Shown one piece after another: positions 7,845-16,892 of a DNA stretch of 33,905 nt. The DNA is from Microcaldota archaeon (GTDB taxonomy: Archaea > Micrarchaeota > Micrarchaeia > Micrarchaeales > CABMGC01). Each line of letters opens with the position of its first letter. The first letter of the stretch is position 1. Under the pieces are notes generated by a model. That model had not been told where the DNA came from, did no database searches, and saw nothing but the letters and a program-made list of their open reading frames with translations. The translations under genes were made by a program, and so were the position numbers. The stretch lies in NCBI GenBank assembly GCA_027315135.1, contig DAHUYR010000013.1, forward strand, positions 1-33,905. Reading direction: 5' to 3'.

Positions 7845-8105
7845 AACAATACATCTTGTTATTACTCCTTCAATTATAAAGGTTTTACTGAAACTATGCA
7901 GATTTTTGGATATGGCGTCGTTGCAGAAATAGTCTAATCCTGAGCTTATGGGGTATTTTATAGGGACAGCAATGCAATTTTGTCGTAAAAAGGAGATTTC
8001 TCTTATAAAACCAGACATGGCAATGAATAGTGGAAGTGTACCGGTAATTGCAGAAAATTATATAAAATACTGACATAGAGTTATAATTAGTCAGGGGCTG
8101 ATTTT

Positions 8106-10163
8106 ATGGATGTCATTGCTAGGGAGGAGATGGAGGAAAGATTCCTTGAGTTTTACAACTCCTATTACATTGACGAGATAAATAACCTCTATCTTGAGTA
8201 TCCTGAAAAGAGGAGCGTAAATATAGACCTTGGCACGCTTGAGAAGTTCGATATGGACCTTGCAACAGAGCTTGCAAAGGATCCTGATTCAATACTTCCT
8301 GTCGCAAATTCATCACTTGCAAGGCTGAATCCGCATGCACAAACTAAGGAGCAGGTCTATGCAAGGTTCTTCGGTTCTGGAATCAATGCGCCGCTAATAC
8401 AGAATGTTGGTTCAGAGTATATAGGCCATATGATAACTGTGGACTCTCTTGTTGTCAAAAGGTCTGAGATAATACCTAAGATAAGTTTTGCCACTTACAA
8501 GTGCATGTTCTGCGACACTGTGATAAAGGAGCAGATAACAAAGGAGGAGGTTCCTGAAGTGTGCCCGCAATGCAAGAGGAAGGCATTGAAGCAGGTCAAC
8601 AAGGAATCCGAATTCATAAATATGCAGAGAATTGCCGTCCAGGACCCGCTTGAGAAACTGAGAGGCTCTACGCCGACATGGCAGCTTGAGGTCTGGCTTG
8701 CGGATGATCTTGTCAATACAGTTCTTCCTGGAGACAGAATTGAGCTGACCGGTGTTTTAAGAATAAGGCCGAGGAGGGCGTTTCGTGGGAAGGAGGACAA
8801 GTTGCTCTTCACAGTATTCTTCGAGGCTAATTCCATAATACATAAGCAGAAGGAATTCGCAGAACTGGACATAAGTGACGATGATGAGAGGAAGATAATA
8901 GAGCTTTCAAAAGATATTAGAATATTTGAAAAGATATCTGAATCGATAGCCCCTTCAATTTACGGGCATGATGACATTAAGAAGGCGCTTGCGCTGCAGC
9001 TCTTCAGCGGCACTCCTGACAAGAAGCTGATTGATGGCGGAAAGATAAGGAGCGATATACACATACTGCTTATAGGAGACCCTGGAAGCGCTAAGACAAG
9101 GTTGCTGCAGGCAGTTACTTCGTTGGTGCCGAAAGGGATATATGTGAGCGGAAAATCAACAAGCGCAGCAGGACTTACTGCTTCTGCCGAGAGGGATGAA
9201 TTTTCTGAGGGAGGATGGACGCTGAAAGCTGGGGCGCTCGTGTTAGGTTCCGGAGGAGAGGTAAGCATAGACGAGTTTGACAAGATTGGCGAGGATGACA
9301 AGTCTGCGCTCCATGAAGCGCTTGAATCGCAGACGATAAGCGTTGCCAAAGCAGGAATAGTTGCTACCTTTTCAACTAAGACCTCAGTCCTTGCTGCTGC
9401 GAACCCGAAGTATGGAAGGTTCGAGACGACCGCTTACCCTGTTGATCAGTTTAATATACCTGCGCCACTCATGTCAAGATTTGACCTGATATTCCCGATA
9501 AGGGACGTGTTGGACGAGGAGCAGGACAAGAAGATTGCAAAGCATATACTGATGCAGCACGAGCAGGCAGGCAATGCAAATGCTGGAGTAAACGTAGAGT
9601 TTGATGACCTTAAGCAGCCGCCGATGGATCATGAACTCCTTAGGAAGTATATTGCATATGCAAAGAGGAATGTAAAGCCAAGGCTTACTCCAGAAGCATC
9701 TTCAAAAATAGAGAATTTCTATATACAGCTTAGGATGAGAGGGGCAAAGCAGGGCACAACGCCAATAACGGCGAGACAGATTGAGGGTCTGATAAGGCTT
9801 GCTGAGGCAAGCGCAAAATCCAAGCTTATAGACGTTGTGTCTGAAAAGGATGCAGAATTGTCTATTAAACTGTTTGATTATATGTTGGGCACACTGGGAG
9901 TGGATAGCGAAGGAAGGCGGGATATAGACGTCATAATGGGAATACCTAAGGAAAAGGTTGCCAAGATCGGAAAGCTGCTCGGCGTGATAAAGAAGATAGA
10001 TGCGGAGGAGAATGGCGCACGTATGGTACGAATACTTGAAGAGGCTGAGAAAGAAGGTATAGACCGTTCAACAACCACGAAATATATGGCAGAACTTGAA
10101 CGATCCGGAGATATTTATTCCCCGAAGCAGGGAGTATATAAACTTGTGAAACGTGAAGAGTAA
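8106..10163 (+). CDS. mcm: Replicative minichromosome maintenance helicase MCM
   Basis: Zn motif CMFCD..CPQC; Walker A GDPGSAKTRLL; IDEFDKI Walker B; PLMSRFDLIF arginine finger; C-terminal winged-helix-like tail. Confidence 0.97.
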   Translation: MDVIAREEMEERFLEFYNSYYIDEINNLYLEYPEKRSVNIDLGTLEKFDMDLATELAKDPDSILPVANSSLARLNPHAQTKEQVYARFFGSGINAPLIQNVGSEYIGHMITVDSLVVKRSEIIPKISFATYKCMFCDTVIKEQITKEEVPEVCPQCKRKALKQVNKESEFINMQRIAVQDPLEKLRGSTPTWQLEVWLADDLVNTVLPGDRIELTGVLRIRPRRAFRGKEDKLLFTVFFEANSIIHKQKEFAELDISDDDERKIIELSKDIRIFEKISESIAPSIYGHDDIKKALALQLFSGTPDKKLIDGGKIRSDIHILLIGDPGSAKTRLLQAVTSLVPKGIYVSGKSTSAAGLTASAERDEFSEGGWTLKAGALVLGSGGEVSIDEFDKIGEDDKSALHEALESQTISVAKAGIVATFSTKTSVLAAANPKYGRFETTAYPVDQFNIPAPLMSRFDLIFPIRDVLDEEQDKKIAKHILMQHEQAGNANAGVNVEFDDLKQPPMDHELLRKYIAYAKRNVKPRLTPEASSKIENFYIQLRMRGAKQGTTPITARQIEGLIRLAEASAKSKLIDVVSEKDAELSIKLFDYMLGTLGVDSEGRRDIDVIMGIPKEKVAKIGKLLGVIKKIDAEENGARMVRILEEAEKEGIDRSTTTKYMAELERSGDIYSPKQGVYKLVKREE

Positions 10164-10200
10164 CGGTGTTTGAATAGAAAGAAGAATAGGGTATAGGCAG

Positions 10201-11343
10201 TTGACAGAGATACTGGCCCTATTCATGATAGTACAGTTCTTCGGTCTGTTTGTAGCGACATTTTCCACGACTCCGGTACAGACCATAATTATAGGCAATT
10301 CCAGCAGCAGCAGCTTATTCAGCAATCCTTTGATACTGGCGATATACGACGTTGTTGCAATTGCAGTATTTGCAGTGCTGATACTTGCAATCCTCAGAGT
10401 ATACAAAAACAAAGGAGCGCTGCTCTTCAGGTTCATAGAGGCATTTGCAGTAGGTTTTGGTACGGCTGCTATGTTCTTCTTTATATTTGCAACCATATTC
10501 TATACTGCAAATGTGTTGTACACCGCAGGAGCTGCAGTAGTTCTTAGTGCAGCAGTGGTAATTGCAAAGAACAAGGTAAGGAGCCTGAGAAACTTTGCAG
10601 CGCTCACGTCAAGCATAGGTCTTGGGGTTATGATAGGCGCTTACGGATTCAGCCTTGCTTATGTATTTATGTTCATCATGGCAATATACGACTATATTGC
10701 AGTATTTGTCACCAAGCATATGCTTGCGCTTGCAAAAGCCGCTTCGAATGAGAACCTCTCCCTGCTCATAGGCTCTTCAAATGTAGAGGTAATGCCTAAG
10801 GCGCAGACAAACAGGAAGATGGTTGCAGAACTGAAGAATGAGATTAAGAAGAACCAGATAAAGGATCCGATTATAAGAAAGATAATAGATTCGGGGGAGA
10901 TGCCTGTCCTTTCCCAGATACAGCTTGGAGCTGGGGACCTTACCCTCCCTTTGGTTATGTCAGTAGGACTGTTCATATCCTTGTTTAATTACTATCTTGC
11001 AGTAGTAGCTGCCATAGGCGCTGTCGCAGGCCTTGTCACGACCATGTGGCTGCTGAAGAGATATTCGGTTGCGCTCCCTGCTATCCCGCCTTTGTTTGCG
11101 GTGATGAACTTCTTCGTAGGGATAGGCATGCTCACGTATTCTAAGCCAATGAGCTTCTTGTCAGGAATCGGCATAACTTCAGGCACAACTGCAGAGTATT
11201 ACAAATTTGCTTTTGGGATGATTGTAGTTGGTGTGGTGTTCATGTTAATCATGCTAATAACTCTTGAGAGGAACCGAAGCAGACAGAAAAAGGGGGTGCG
11301 TCACACGGCAAACCTGCACAAAAGCCTTAAATATCTAATTTAA
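10201..11343 (+). CDS. Presenilin/signal peptide peptidase-like (A22) intramembrane aspartyl protease
   Basis: Multi-TM protein with AIYDYIAVFVTKHM (YD), LGAGDLTLPLV (GxGD) and ALPAIPPL (PALP-like) in order. Confidence 0.82.
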   Translation: MTEILALFMIVQFFGLFVATFSTTPVQTIIIGNSSSSSLFSNPLILAIYDVVAIAVFAVLILAILRVYKNKGALLFRFIEAFAVGFGTAAMFFFIFATIFYTANVLYTAGAAVVLSAAVVIAKNKVRSLRNFAALTSSIGLGVMIGAYGFSLAYVFMFIMAIYDYIAVFVTKHMLALAKAASNENLSLLIGSSNVEVMPKAQTNRKMVAELKNEIKKNQIKDPIIRKIIDSGEMPVLSQIQLGAGDLTLPLVMSVGLFISLFNYYLAVVAAIGAVAGLVTTMWLLKRYSVALPAIPPLFAVMNFFVGIGMLTYSKPMSFLSGIGITSGTTAEYYKFAFGMIVVGVVFMLIMLITLERNRSRQKKGVRHTANLHKSLKYLI

Positions 11344-11490
11344 TTTAGAGAATATTTGTTTGTTATGAGAGGTTCTTGTAACTATTCTTCAAGAGCATTG
11401 CTTAAGACGCTCGGATGCGCTGTGTAGAATAAAATGCGGTTGCATTGGTTTTGTGTTATATGAATAATTATAGTATATGCGTGGTGTTTG

Positions 11491-12858
11491 ATGGAAAAAC
11501 AACTTAAAGAAGCATATGAAAACAGTTTCGACAAGCAGCGTGAAGGAAGACTGAAGATTTCTTTAGATTTGCCCATAGTCAGGACAAACAAGCATCACTA
11601 TGGTGAAGCTGCAAGAATAATAGATATGACTAATTTAGTAAGAGAAATAGGTAGTATGGATTCATGGACCGTCTCTACCAAGGGCTTTTTTGCTACAAAG
11701 AAATTTGGAGACTCTGAGGTGAAGGTAGGCACAAACTTCAGGAGTGGAGTGCTTGAGGTTAAGCTCCCCATGGCAGCTAACCTGCATGAAGCTGAAGATA
11801 GCGTGATTGATATATGGAACCATATAGCAAGATCTGCAAAAGATGCAGGAGTTGCTGCGCTTGCGTATGGAAGCCAACCATTATCCAAGGCGAGCGAAGA
11901 ACTGTTGATTAAGAATTGCAAAAACAGAGTTCTTGCAAGCAAATTAAATGATAGGTTCTGCTATCTGGGCTTAGTGGCATCCGAGAAGGTGCATGTCGGA
12001 GTTACAGGGAAGGAGATGCCTTTGGTAAACAATGTGCTGAATTATTACTCTCCTGCAATAATATCCCTTACTGCAAATTCTGCAATAATTAAAGGCAGGA
12101 GCGTAGGCTTTGCGGATTATAGAGGTATCGTAACAGATATGGTGGACTTTAGCGGAAAGGAAAGGAAGAAGATGAACGATTCCAGAAGAAGAATAATGCG
12201 TCCCATATCCAGTGTTGAAGAATACGTCGATATGATGCTGGATGTTACGCCCATGTATACAATGAGAGAGGGAAAGCCTGTGGCGTTTAGCGGGATAAGC
12301 AAGTTCAGGGAATTTGTCAACAGAGAAAGCTCCGAGGTTGTCTTTATAGATAGCTTGGAGCGCGTGAAGACAGCTCCGATCATAACACCCGAACCTATAG
12401 ACTTCTACTATCACGAGCGCACCTGCTGGACCGATGCAAGGCCAAGAGGAATCTATGGTACTGTGGAATTAAACACTGTAAGCATGCAAAGCAGCGTAAA
12501 GGAAGTAATGGCTGTCGGAGCACTTACCTTGGGATTGGCTGCAAACGCGAAGGAGGCGTGGGAGGATATACGTAGATATGATATCGAATATCTTGAAGTA
12601 CTTAGAAGAGATGCTATGGAGAAGGGAGTGTCTTTGGGAAGAACTGGGCATAAAGGAGTCGTCACTCTTGAATCAGTCATGCTGGATTACGCTGAAAAAG
12701 GACTTAAGTTAATCGGAGAAGATATTTCATACCTTGACCCGTTGCGCAGGAACTATGATGAAGCCGTAAGTCCTGCACAAAGAAGCATAGATTGCCTCAA
12801 ACAGGAGCAGGGCAGTATTAGCGCTTTTGTAGACGTTTATAGAATCAAGGAGGTGTAA
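11491..12858 (+). CDS. Divergent GCS2-family (glutamate-cysteine ligase/carboxylate-amine ligase-like) protein
   Basis: KVHVGVTGKEMPLVNNVLNYYSPAIISLTANSAIIKGRSVGFADYR resembles the GCS2 HVHVG...LSANSP segment; ARPRGIYGTVELNTVSMQSSVKEVMAVGAL resembles RP..GTVE.R..D motif. Confidence 0.7.
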   Translation: MEKQLKEAYENSFDKQREGRLKISLDLPIVRTNKHHYGEAARIIDMTNLVREIGSMDSWTVSTKGFFATKKFGDSEVKVGTNFRSGVLEVKLPMAANLHEAEDSVIDIWNHIARSAKDAGVAALAYGSQPLSKASEELLIKNCKNRVLASKLNDRFCYLGLVASEKVHVGVTGKEMPLVNNVLNYYSPAIISLTANSAIIKGRSVGFADYRGIVTDMVDFSGKERKKMNDSRRRIMRPISSVEEYVDMMLDVTPMYTMREGKPVAFSGISKFREFVNRESSEVVFIDSLERVKTAPIITPEPIDFYYHERTCWTDARPRGIYGTVELNTVSMQSSVKEVMAVGALTLGLAANAKEAWEDIRRYDIEYLEVLRRDAMEKGVSLGRTGHKGVVTLESVMLDYAEKGLKLIGEDISYLDPLRRNYDEAVSPAQRSIDCLKQEQGSISAFVDVYRIKEV

Positions 12859-12862
12859 AAGG

Positions 12863-13414
12863 TCAGCTCCTGAATGCCTTCTTCATAGCCTCTTGACCAT
12901 GTGTGCTTGCCTTTGCTTCAGTAAGTCCCGCATCAAGCATCATTACCTTGCTCCTTGGCATTATCCCAAGCACTATTGGAGCCACATAATTCTTTGGAAG
13001 GCTTGCATCAAATGTGAAGCGCCTTCCACTCTCGATCGCATCTGCATCGCTGTTGACTATTACCGTCAGCGGAGCAGAACCGAACCACGCATACACGTTT
13101 CTTTCTATGTCGTGTTTTTCCCCATGTGTGAGCTTGCCGCGCTTGTTGAAGAAGTAATGGTTTACCAGCTTGTGGCCATCTGCATTATCGTCTATGTAGA
13201 ACCATTTTCCCTTTAACTGTTCGAGTAAGCAGTTATCCTGGCTTATATTCACGAGTGCTTCCTTGTATGTAAGCGGTCGGAGATCATTGCGCTTCAACAG
13301 CTTCATTGATTTCTCATAATCGACATTGGCACGACCGAAAAGGACTATTGTGCTTGCAGGCTCCTTGAAATCTATCTGAAACGTGTAAGTTGGAAGCGAA
13401 CACCAATCCATCAA
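12863..13414 (-). CDS. Hypothetical protein, 183 aa
   Basis: Long ORF convergent with the GCS2-like gene; no family recognised. Confidence 0.7.
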   Translation of the reverse strand: MMDWCSLPTYTFQIDFKEPASTIVLFGRANVDYEKSMKLLKRNDLRPLTYKEALVNISQDNCLLEQLKGKWFYIDDNADGHKLVNHYFFNKRGKLTHGEKHDIERNVYAWFGSAPLTVIVNSDADAIESGRRFTFDASLPKNYVAPIVLGIMPRSKVMMLDAGLTEAKASTHGQEAMKKAFRS

Positions 13415-13563
13415 ACCATATTTAAGTGGAATCAGGCTGATATAAAAAGATTTTCTTTAATTTTAGCAAGGTAGCAAAAGTTATTAATATAAAATGCGAA
13501 GATTCAGCTTGCTTGCTTATCCTGAAAATAAAACGGATTGTTGAATATAACCAGAAGAGAAAA

Positions 13564-13655
13564 TGGGCCCGAGGAGATTTGAACTCCTGACCTACGGCTA
13601 ACTTAGGCTAAAGCCGTATAAGACCGCCGCTCTGACCAGGCTGAGCTACGAGCCC
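13564..13655 (-). tRNA. tRNA-Ile(UAU) with 17-nt intron (13600..13616) at position 37/38
   Basis: Minus strand: GGGCUCG acceptor/CGGGCCC+A, D arm GCUC..GAGC, anticodon stem GCGGU/GCCGU, T arm AGGAG-UUCAAAU-CUCCU; canonical BHB: helix CUUA/UAAG flanked by bulges UA^C and UU^A, hairpin GGC-UUUA-GCC. Confidence 0.88.
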
Positions 13656-13750
13656 ATGATTTAAGAGATTAGGTTACTTTATTTATATTAATTTCTGTTT
13701 TAAACTGACTTATTTTATATAGTAGTTAATATAAGATTATATGTGATTTT

Positions 13751-15052
13751 ATGGATCTTGGCGAAGGATTGAGGAAGGCTATTGCAAAACTTAGCGGAGC
13801 TACCATAATGGATGCCAAGACAATCCGTGAATTCAACAAGGAGCTGCAGCGCGCCTTGATCTCGTCTGATGTAGAGCTAAATCTAGTTATGGCGCTTACT
13901 AACAAGATAGAAAATGCAGCGCTTAAGGAGAAGCTTCCGGAAGGGATAAGCCCGAGAGAATACATAACGAATATGATTTATGAGGAGCTCGTCGGGCTTA
14001 TGGGAAAGGAATATGCTCCTGAGATAAAGCCGAAACGCATATTGCTCATGGGTATATACGGATCTGGAAAGACAACCACTACTGGAAAGCTTGCTAAGTT
14101 CTATCAGGATAGAGGGTTAGGAGTAGGAGTCATCTGCTGCGACGTTTCCAGGCCTGCGGCTTATGAGCAGCTTGAGACTGTAGCCAAGCAGGCAGGAGCA
14201 GGCTTCTATGGCATAAAAGGTGGAAAGGACGTAAGCGAGATAGTTAGGAATGGGCTTGCGGAGCTTAAGAGCAAGAAGGTAATCATATGCGACTCGAGCG
14301 GAAGGAGCGGAATGGATAGCGAGATGATAAAGGAGCTGAAGGAGATAGACAATGTATTCAAGCCAGATGAGAGATTCCTTGTGATAAATGCAGATATAGG
14401 ACAGGTGGCTGGGAGGCAGGCGCGTGAATTTGGAGCGGCTGTTGGAATAAACGGAGTCATTGTAACGAAAATGGACGGGTCGGGAAGAGGAGGAGGGGCA
14501 CTGAGCGCTGTTAATGAGTCTGGCAGCAAAGTTGCATTTATAGGAACCGGCGAGAAGCTGGGCGACATTGAGCTTTACGATTCGAAAAAGTTTGTAGGCA
14601 GATTGCTAGGGATGCCAGACATAGAATCCCTTATTGCAAAGGTTAACGAAGCTGCGAAGAGTGTTGGTGTCAAGGAGATAAATGAGATAAACGAGCTAAA
14701 CTTTGATGTTTTCTACCAGCAATTAAAGGCCATGTCGAAGATGGGTCCGATGAAGAATGTTCTTGGAATGATGGGGCTTGCAGATGTGCCAAAGGAAATG
14801 GTCGAGGGAGGGGAGAGCAAGCTTAAGATTTATGAATCAATAATAGGGTCGATGACAAAAGCTGAAAGAAACGATGAGAAGCTAGTAAGGGACCTGAGCA
14901 GGATAAAGAGAATTGCGAAGGGAAGCGGAAGGACTGAAAAGGACGTGAGAGGGTTGCTGAATGATTTCAACCGCATGAAAAAGATTGCAGGGTTGATGAA
15001 GAACGACAGAGCATTCAAGAAAAACTTCTCGAAATTTGCAGGAATGAAATAG
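13751..15052 (+). CDS. srp54: Signal recognition particle protein SRP54
   Basis: N domain, GIYGSGKTTTTGKLAKFY, CCDVSRPAAYEQL, TKMDGSGRGGGALS, LGMMGLADVP M-domain. Confidence 0.95.
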   Translation: MDLGEGLRKAIAKLSGATIMDAKTIREFNKELQRALISSDVELNLVMALTNKIENAALKEKLPEGISPREYITNMIYEELVGLMGKEYAPEIKPKRILLMGIYGSGKTTTTGKLAKFYQDRGLGVGVICCDVSRPAAYEQLETVAKQAGAGFYGIKGGKDVSEIVRNGLAELKSKKVIICDSSGRSGMDSEMIKELKEIDNVFKPDERFLVINADIGQVAGRQAREFGAAVGINGVIVTKMDGSGRGGGALSAVNESGSKVAFIGTGEKLGDIELYDSKKFVGRLLGMPDIESLIAKVNEAAKSVGVKEINEINELNFDVFYQQLKAMSKMGPMKNVLGMMGLADVPKEMVEGGESKLKIYESIIGSMTKAERNDEKLVRDLSRIKRIAKGSGRTEKDVRGLLNDFNRMKKIAGLMKNDRAFKKNFSKFAGMK

Positions 15053-15054
15053 GA

Positions 15055-15110
15055 AACGACGAAAAAAGGATGAAAAAAGAGAAAAAGGATGAAAAAAAGA
15101 AAATGAAAAA
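15055..15110 (-). terminator. Multiple T-tracts (minus strand) after the tiny basic ORF
   Basis: Minus strand reads TTTTTTTCATTTTCTTTTTTTCATCCTTTTTCTCTTTTTTCATCCTTTTTTC, consistent with archaeal poly-T termination. Confidence 0.4.
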
Positions 15111-15125
15111 AACTTCATCCTTAAA

Positions 15126-15191
15126 TTATCTCTTTCTCTTTGGCTTTGCTTTCTTGGCCTTTGACTTAGCCTTTTTCTTTGCTTTTGCCAT
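15126..15191 (-). CDS. Tiny Lys/Ala-rich basic protein, 21 aa (MAKAKKKAKSKAKKAKPKRKR)
   Basis: Complete ATG..TAA ORF; upstream TATA-like TTTTAAATATATG at suitable distance; downstream T-tracts. Below the length cutoff of the ORF track. Confidence 0.5.
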   Translation of the reverse strand: MAKAKKKAKSKAKKAKPKRKR

Positions 15192-15309
15192 TTTATTCAC
15201 GATATAAATGTTGTTGAACATATATTTAAAAGGTAATTTTGGCAATATTGAGTGTAATAAAAGGTTTTTACACCTGTATAATGTTTTTATCTGAATACAA
15301 AGTGATTAT

Positions 15310-16422
15310 TTGGCTGACAAGGAAGCTCTTAAGAGGAAACTTGACGATCTTGAAAAGGAGTACAGCGGTACGAAATATAATAAGGCTACTAACAAGCATT
15401 TGGGCATACTCAGAGCCAAGATTTCCGAGATAAAAGAGCAGATGGATAAGAAGAGCAGCAAGAAAGGGCAGGGCTTCTCGGTAAAGAAGAGTGGCAATGC
15501 AACTGTGTGCATGGTTGGGTTTCCGAATGCAGGCAAATCCTCGACTCTGAGGGCACTCACTGGAGTGGAATCTAAAGTTGCAAGTTATGCGTTCACAACG
15601 CTTGACGTAATACCAGGGAACCTTGATTACAAAGGTGCGAAGATACAGATATTCGATCTTCCTGGGATTGTTGAGGAGGCGCATGCTGGGAAGGGTAGGG
15701 GCAGGGAGATAATAAGTGTGATGCGATCTGCCGATCTGGTCCTATTTATAGTAGATATTAATGACCCGAGTGGCATCATAAAGCTGGTTGAAGAGCTTAA
15801 GCTTGCAAAGATTAGGATAAATGCCAAACGGCCTTCAATAAGGATAGAGAAGAAGCCTTCTGGAGGCGTGACAGTTTCGTCGGCATTTGGGAAGGTGCCT
15901 CCCAAGGACAGCATTATCGGCGCCCTGAACGGACATAAGATATTCAATGCGAATGTCTACCTAAACGGCGATTGTTCGGAAGAAGAATTTGAGCAGTTTC
16001 TGAGCGGGCAGGTGATGTACATAAATGCCGTAACTGCAATCAACAAAATCGACCAGAAGACTGACTCTGAGGTAAAGAAGATTGTTGATGATGTGGTAAA
16101 GAGAACGGGCATAAAGACCGTTCCTATAAGCGCAGAGCATTTTATCAACATAGACGCGCTTAAGGAAGCGATATTCACCTCTCTCGGACTGGTGCGCATT
16201 TATTTGCGGCCGAAGGGAGGAAGCGCTGATTTTGAAAAGCCACTTGTTGTTGATGAGGGAGAGACTGTTTTGGATGCAGCAAAGAAGTTGAATTCCAAGA
16301 CGGCGAAGGATGCGATCTGCGCGTATGTCACTGGGCCAAGCGCAAAATTCAAGGCACAGCGTATGGGGTTGGAACATGTCCTGATGGACGGCGACGTAGT
16401 TACGCTTGTCTATAGGAAGTAA
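15310..16422 (+). CDS. DRG-family (Obg-like) GTP-binding protein with TGS domain
   Basis: VCMVGFPNAGKSSTLRALTG, YAFTTLDVIPGNLDYKGAKIQIFDLPGIVEEAHAGKGRGREIISVMRSADL; TTG start preceded by GTGAT. Confidence 0.93.
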   Translation: MADKEALKRKLDDLEKEYSGTKYNKATNKHLGILRAKISEIKEQMDKKSSKKGQGFSVKKSGNATVCMVGFPNAGKSSTLRALTGVESKVASYAFTTLDVIPGNLDYKGAKIQIFDLPGIVEEAHAGKGRGREIISVMRSADLVLFIVDINDPSGIIKLVEELKLAKIRINAKRPSIRIEKKPSGGVTVSSAFGKVPPKDSIIGALNGHKIFNANVYLNGDCSEEEFEQFLSGQVMYINAVTAINKIDQKTDSEVKKIVDDVVKRTGIKTVPISAEHFINIDALKEAIFTSLGLVRIYLRPKGGSADFEKPLVVDEGETVLDAAKKLNSKTAKDAICAYVTGPSAKFKAQRMGLEHVLMDGDVVTLVYRK

Positions 16423-16473
16423 ATGCAGACATCAAAAGCTAGTAATTAAATCTTTTTCTTGTGATAGGACATC

Positions 16474-16890
16474 ATGCCGATAAAGTACTGGGAGTATGAG
16501 GATGCGCCGCTCAAGGAAAAGCTGAAGGATGTGAGCGTAAAGCATGTTGCAAAGATATACTTCGAGAATGAGACAAAGGCGTACAGGTTTGCACGCGCCA
16601 TTTATGAAGTTAAGGAGAGAAAGGAGCTTCGGCTCAGGGACTGTCCTGACGATCTGCCACAGGCGACATGGAAGAGATATCTTGATTACGGAGTTACAGT
16701 AGGCATACTGAAGCATGAAGCTGGGATGTACAGTTTCACCGACAGATACTCTAAACCATTGAAGAATATTGCGACCTACATAGGCGAATGGATAAGCTCT
16801 GACAAGAAAGAGGACCTTGGAATAGTTTTCGCTAGTGCAAAGATAGGGAGGCAGGCGAAGCGCGGTGGAAGGGCAGGTGCAAAGGAATAG
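16474..16890 (+). CDS. Conserved-looking hypothetical protein, 138 aa
   Basis: Well-formed ORF between DRG and convergent cysS; basic C-terminal tail. Confidence 0.65.
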   Translation: MPIKYWEYEDAPLKEKLKDVSVKHVAKIYFENETKAYRFARAIYEVKERKELRLRDCPDDLPQATWKRYLDYGVTVGILKHEAGMYSFTDRYSKPLKNIATYIGEWISSDKKEDLGIVFASAKIGRQAKRGGRAGAKE

Positions 16891-16892
16891 GC

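Noticed and set aside
7845-8018. N-terminal extension of MetRS
   Set aside because: MetRS homology begins at MPKFYVTTP (7844); the upstream part is probably noncoding.
11971-12414. 147-aa minus-strand ORF inside the GCS2-like gene
   Set aside because: Overlaps a convincing plus-strand CDS; composition typical of antisense translation.
15053-15120. A-rich GGATGAAAAAA repeats as a mobile-element tail or coding extension of SRP54
   Set aside because: SRP54 has a proper stop at 15052; the minus-strand T-tracts are better explained as a terminator for the tiny basic ORF.
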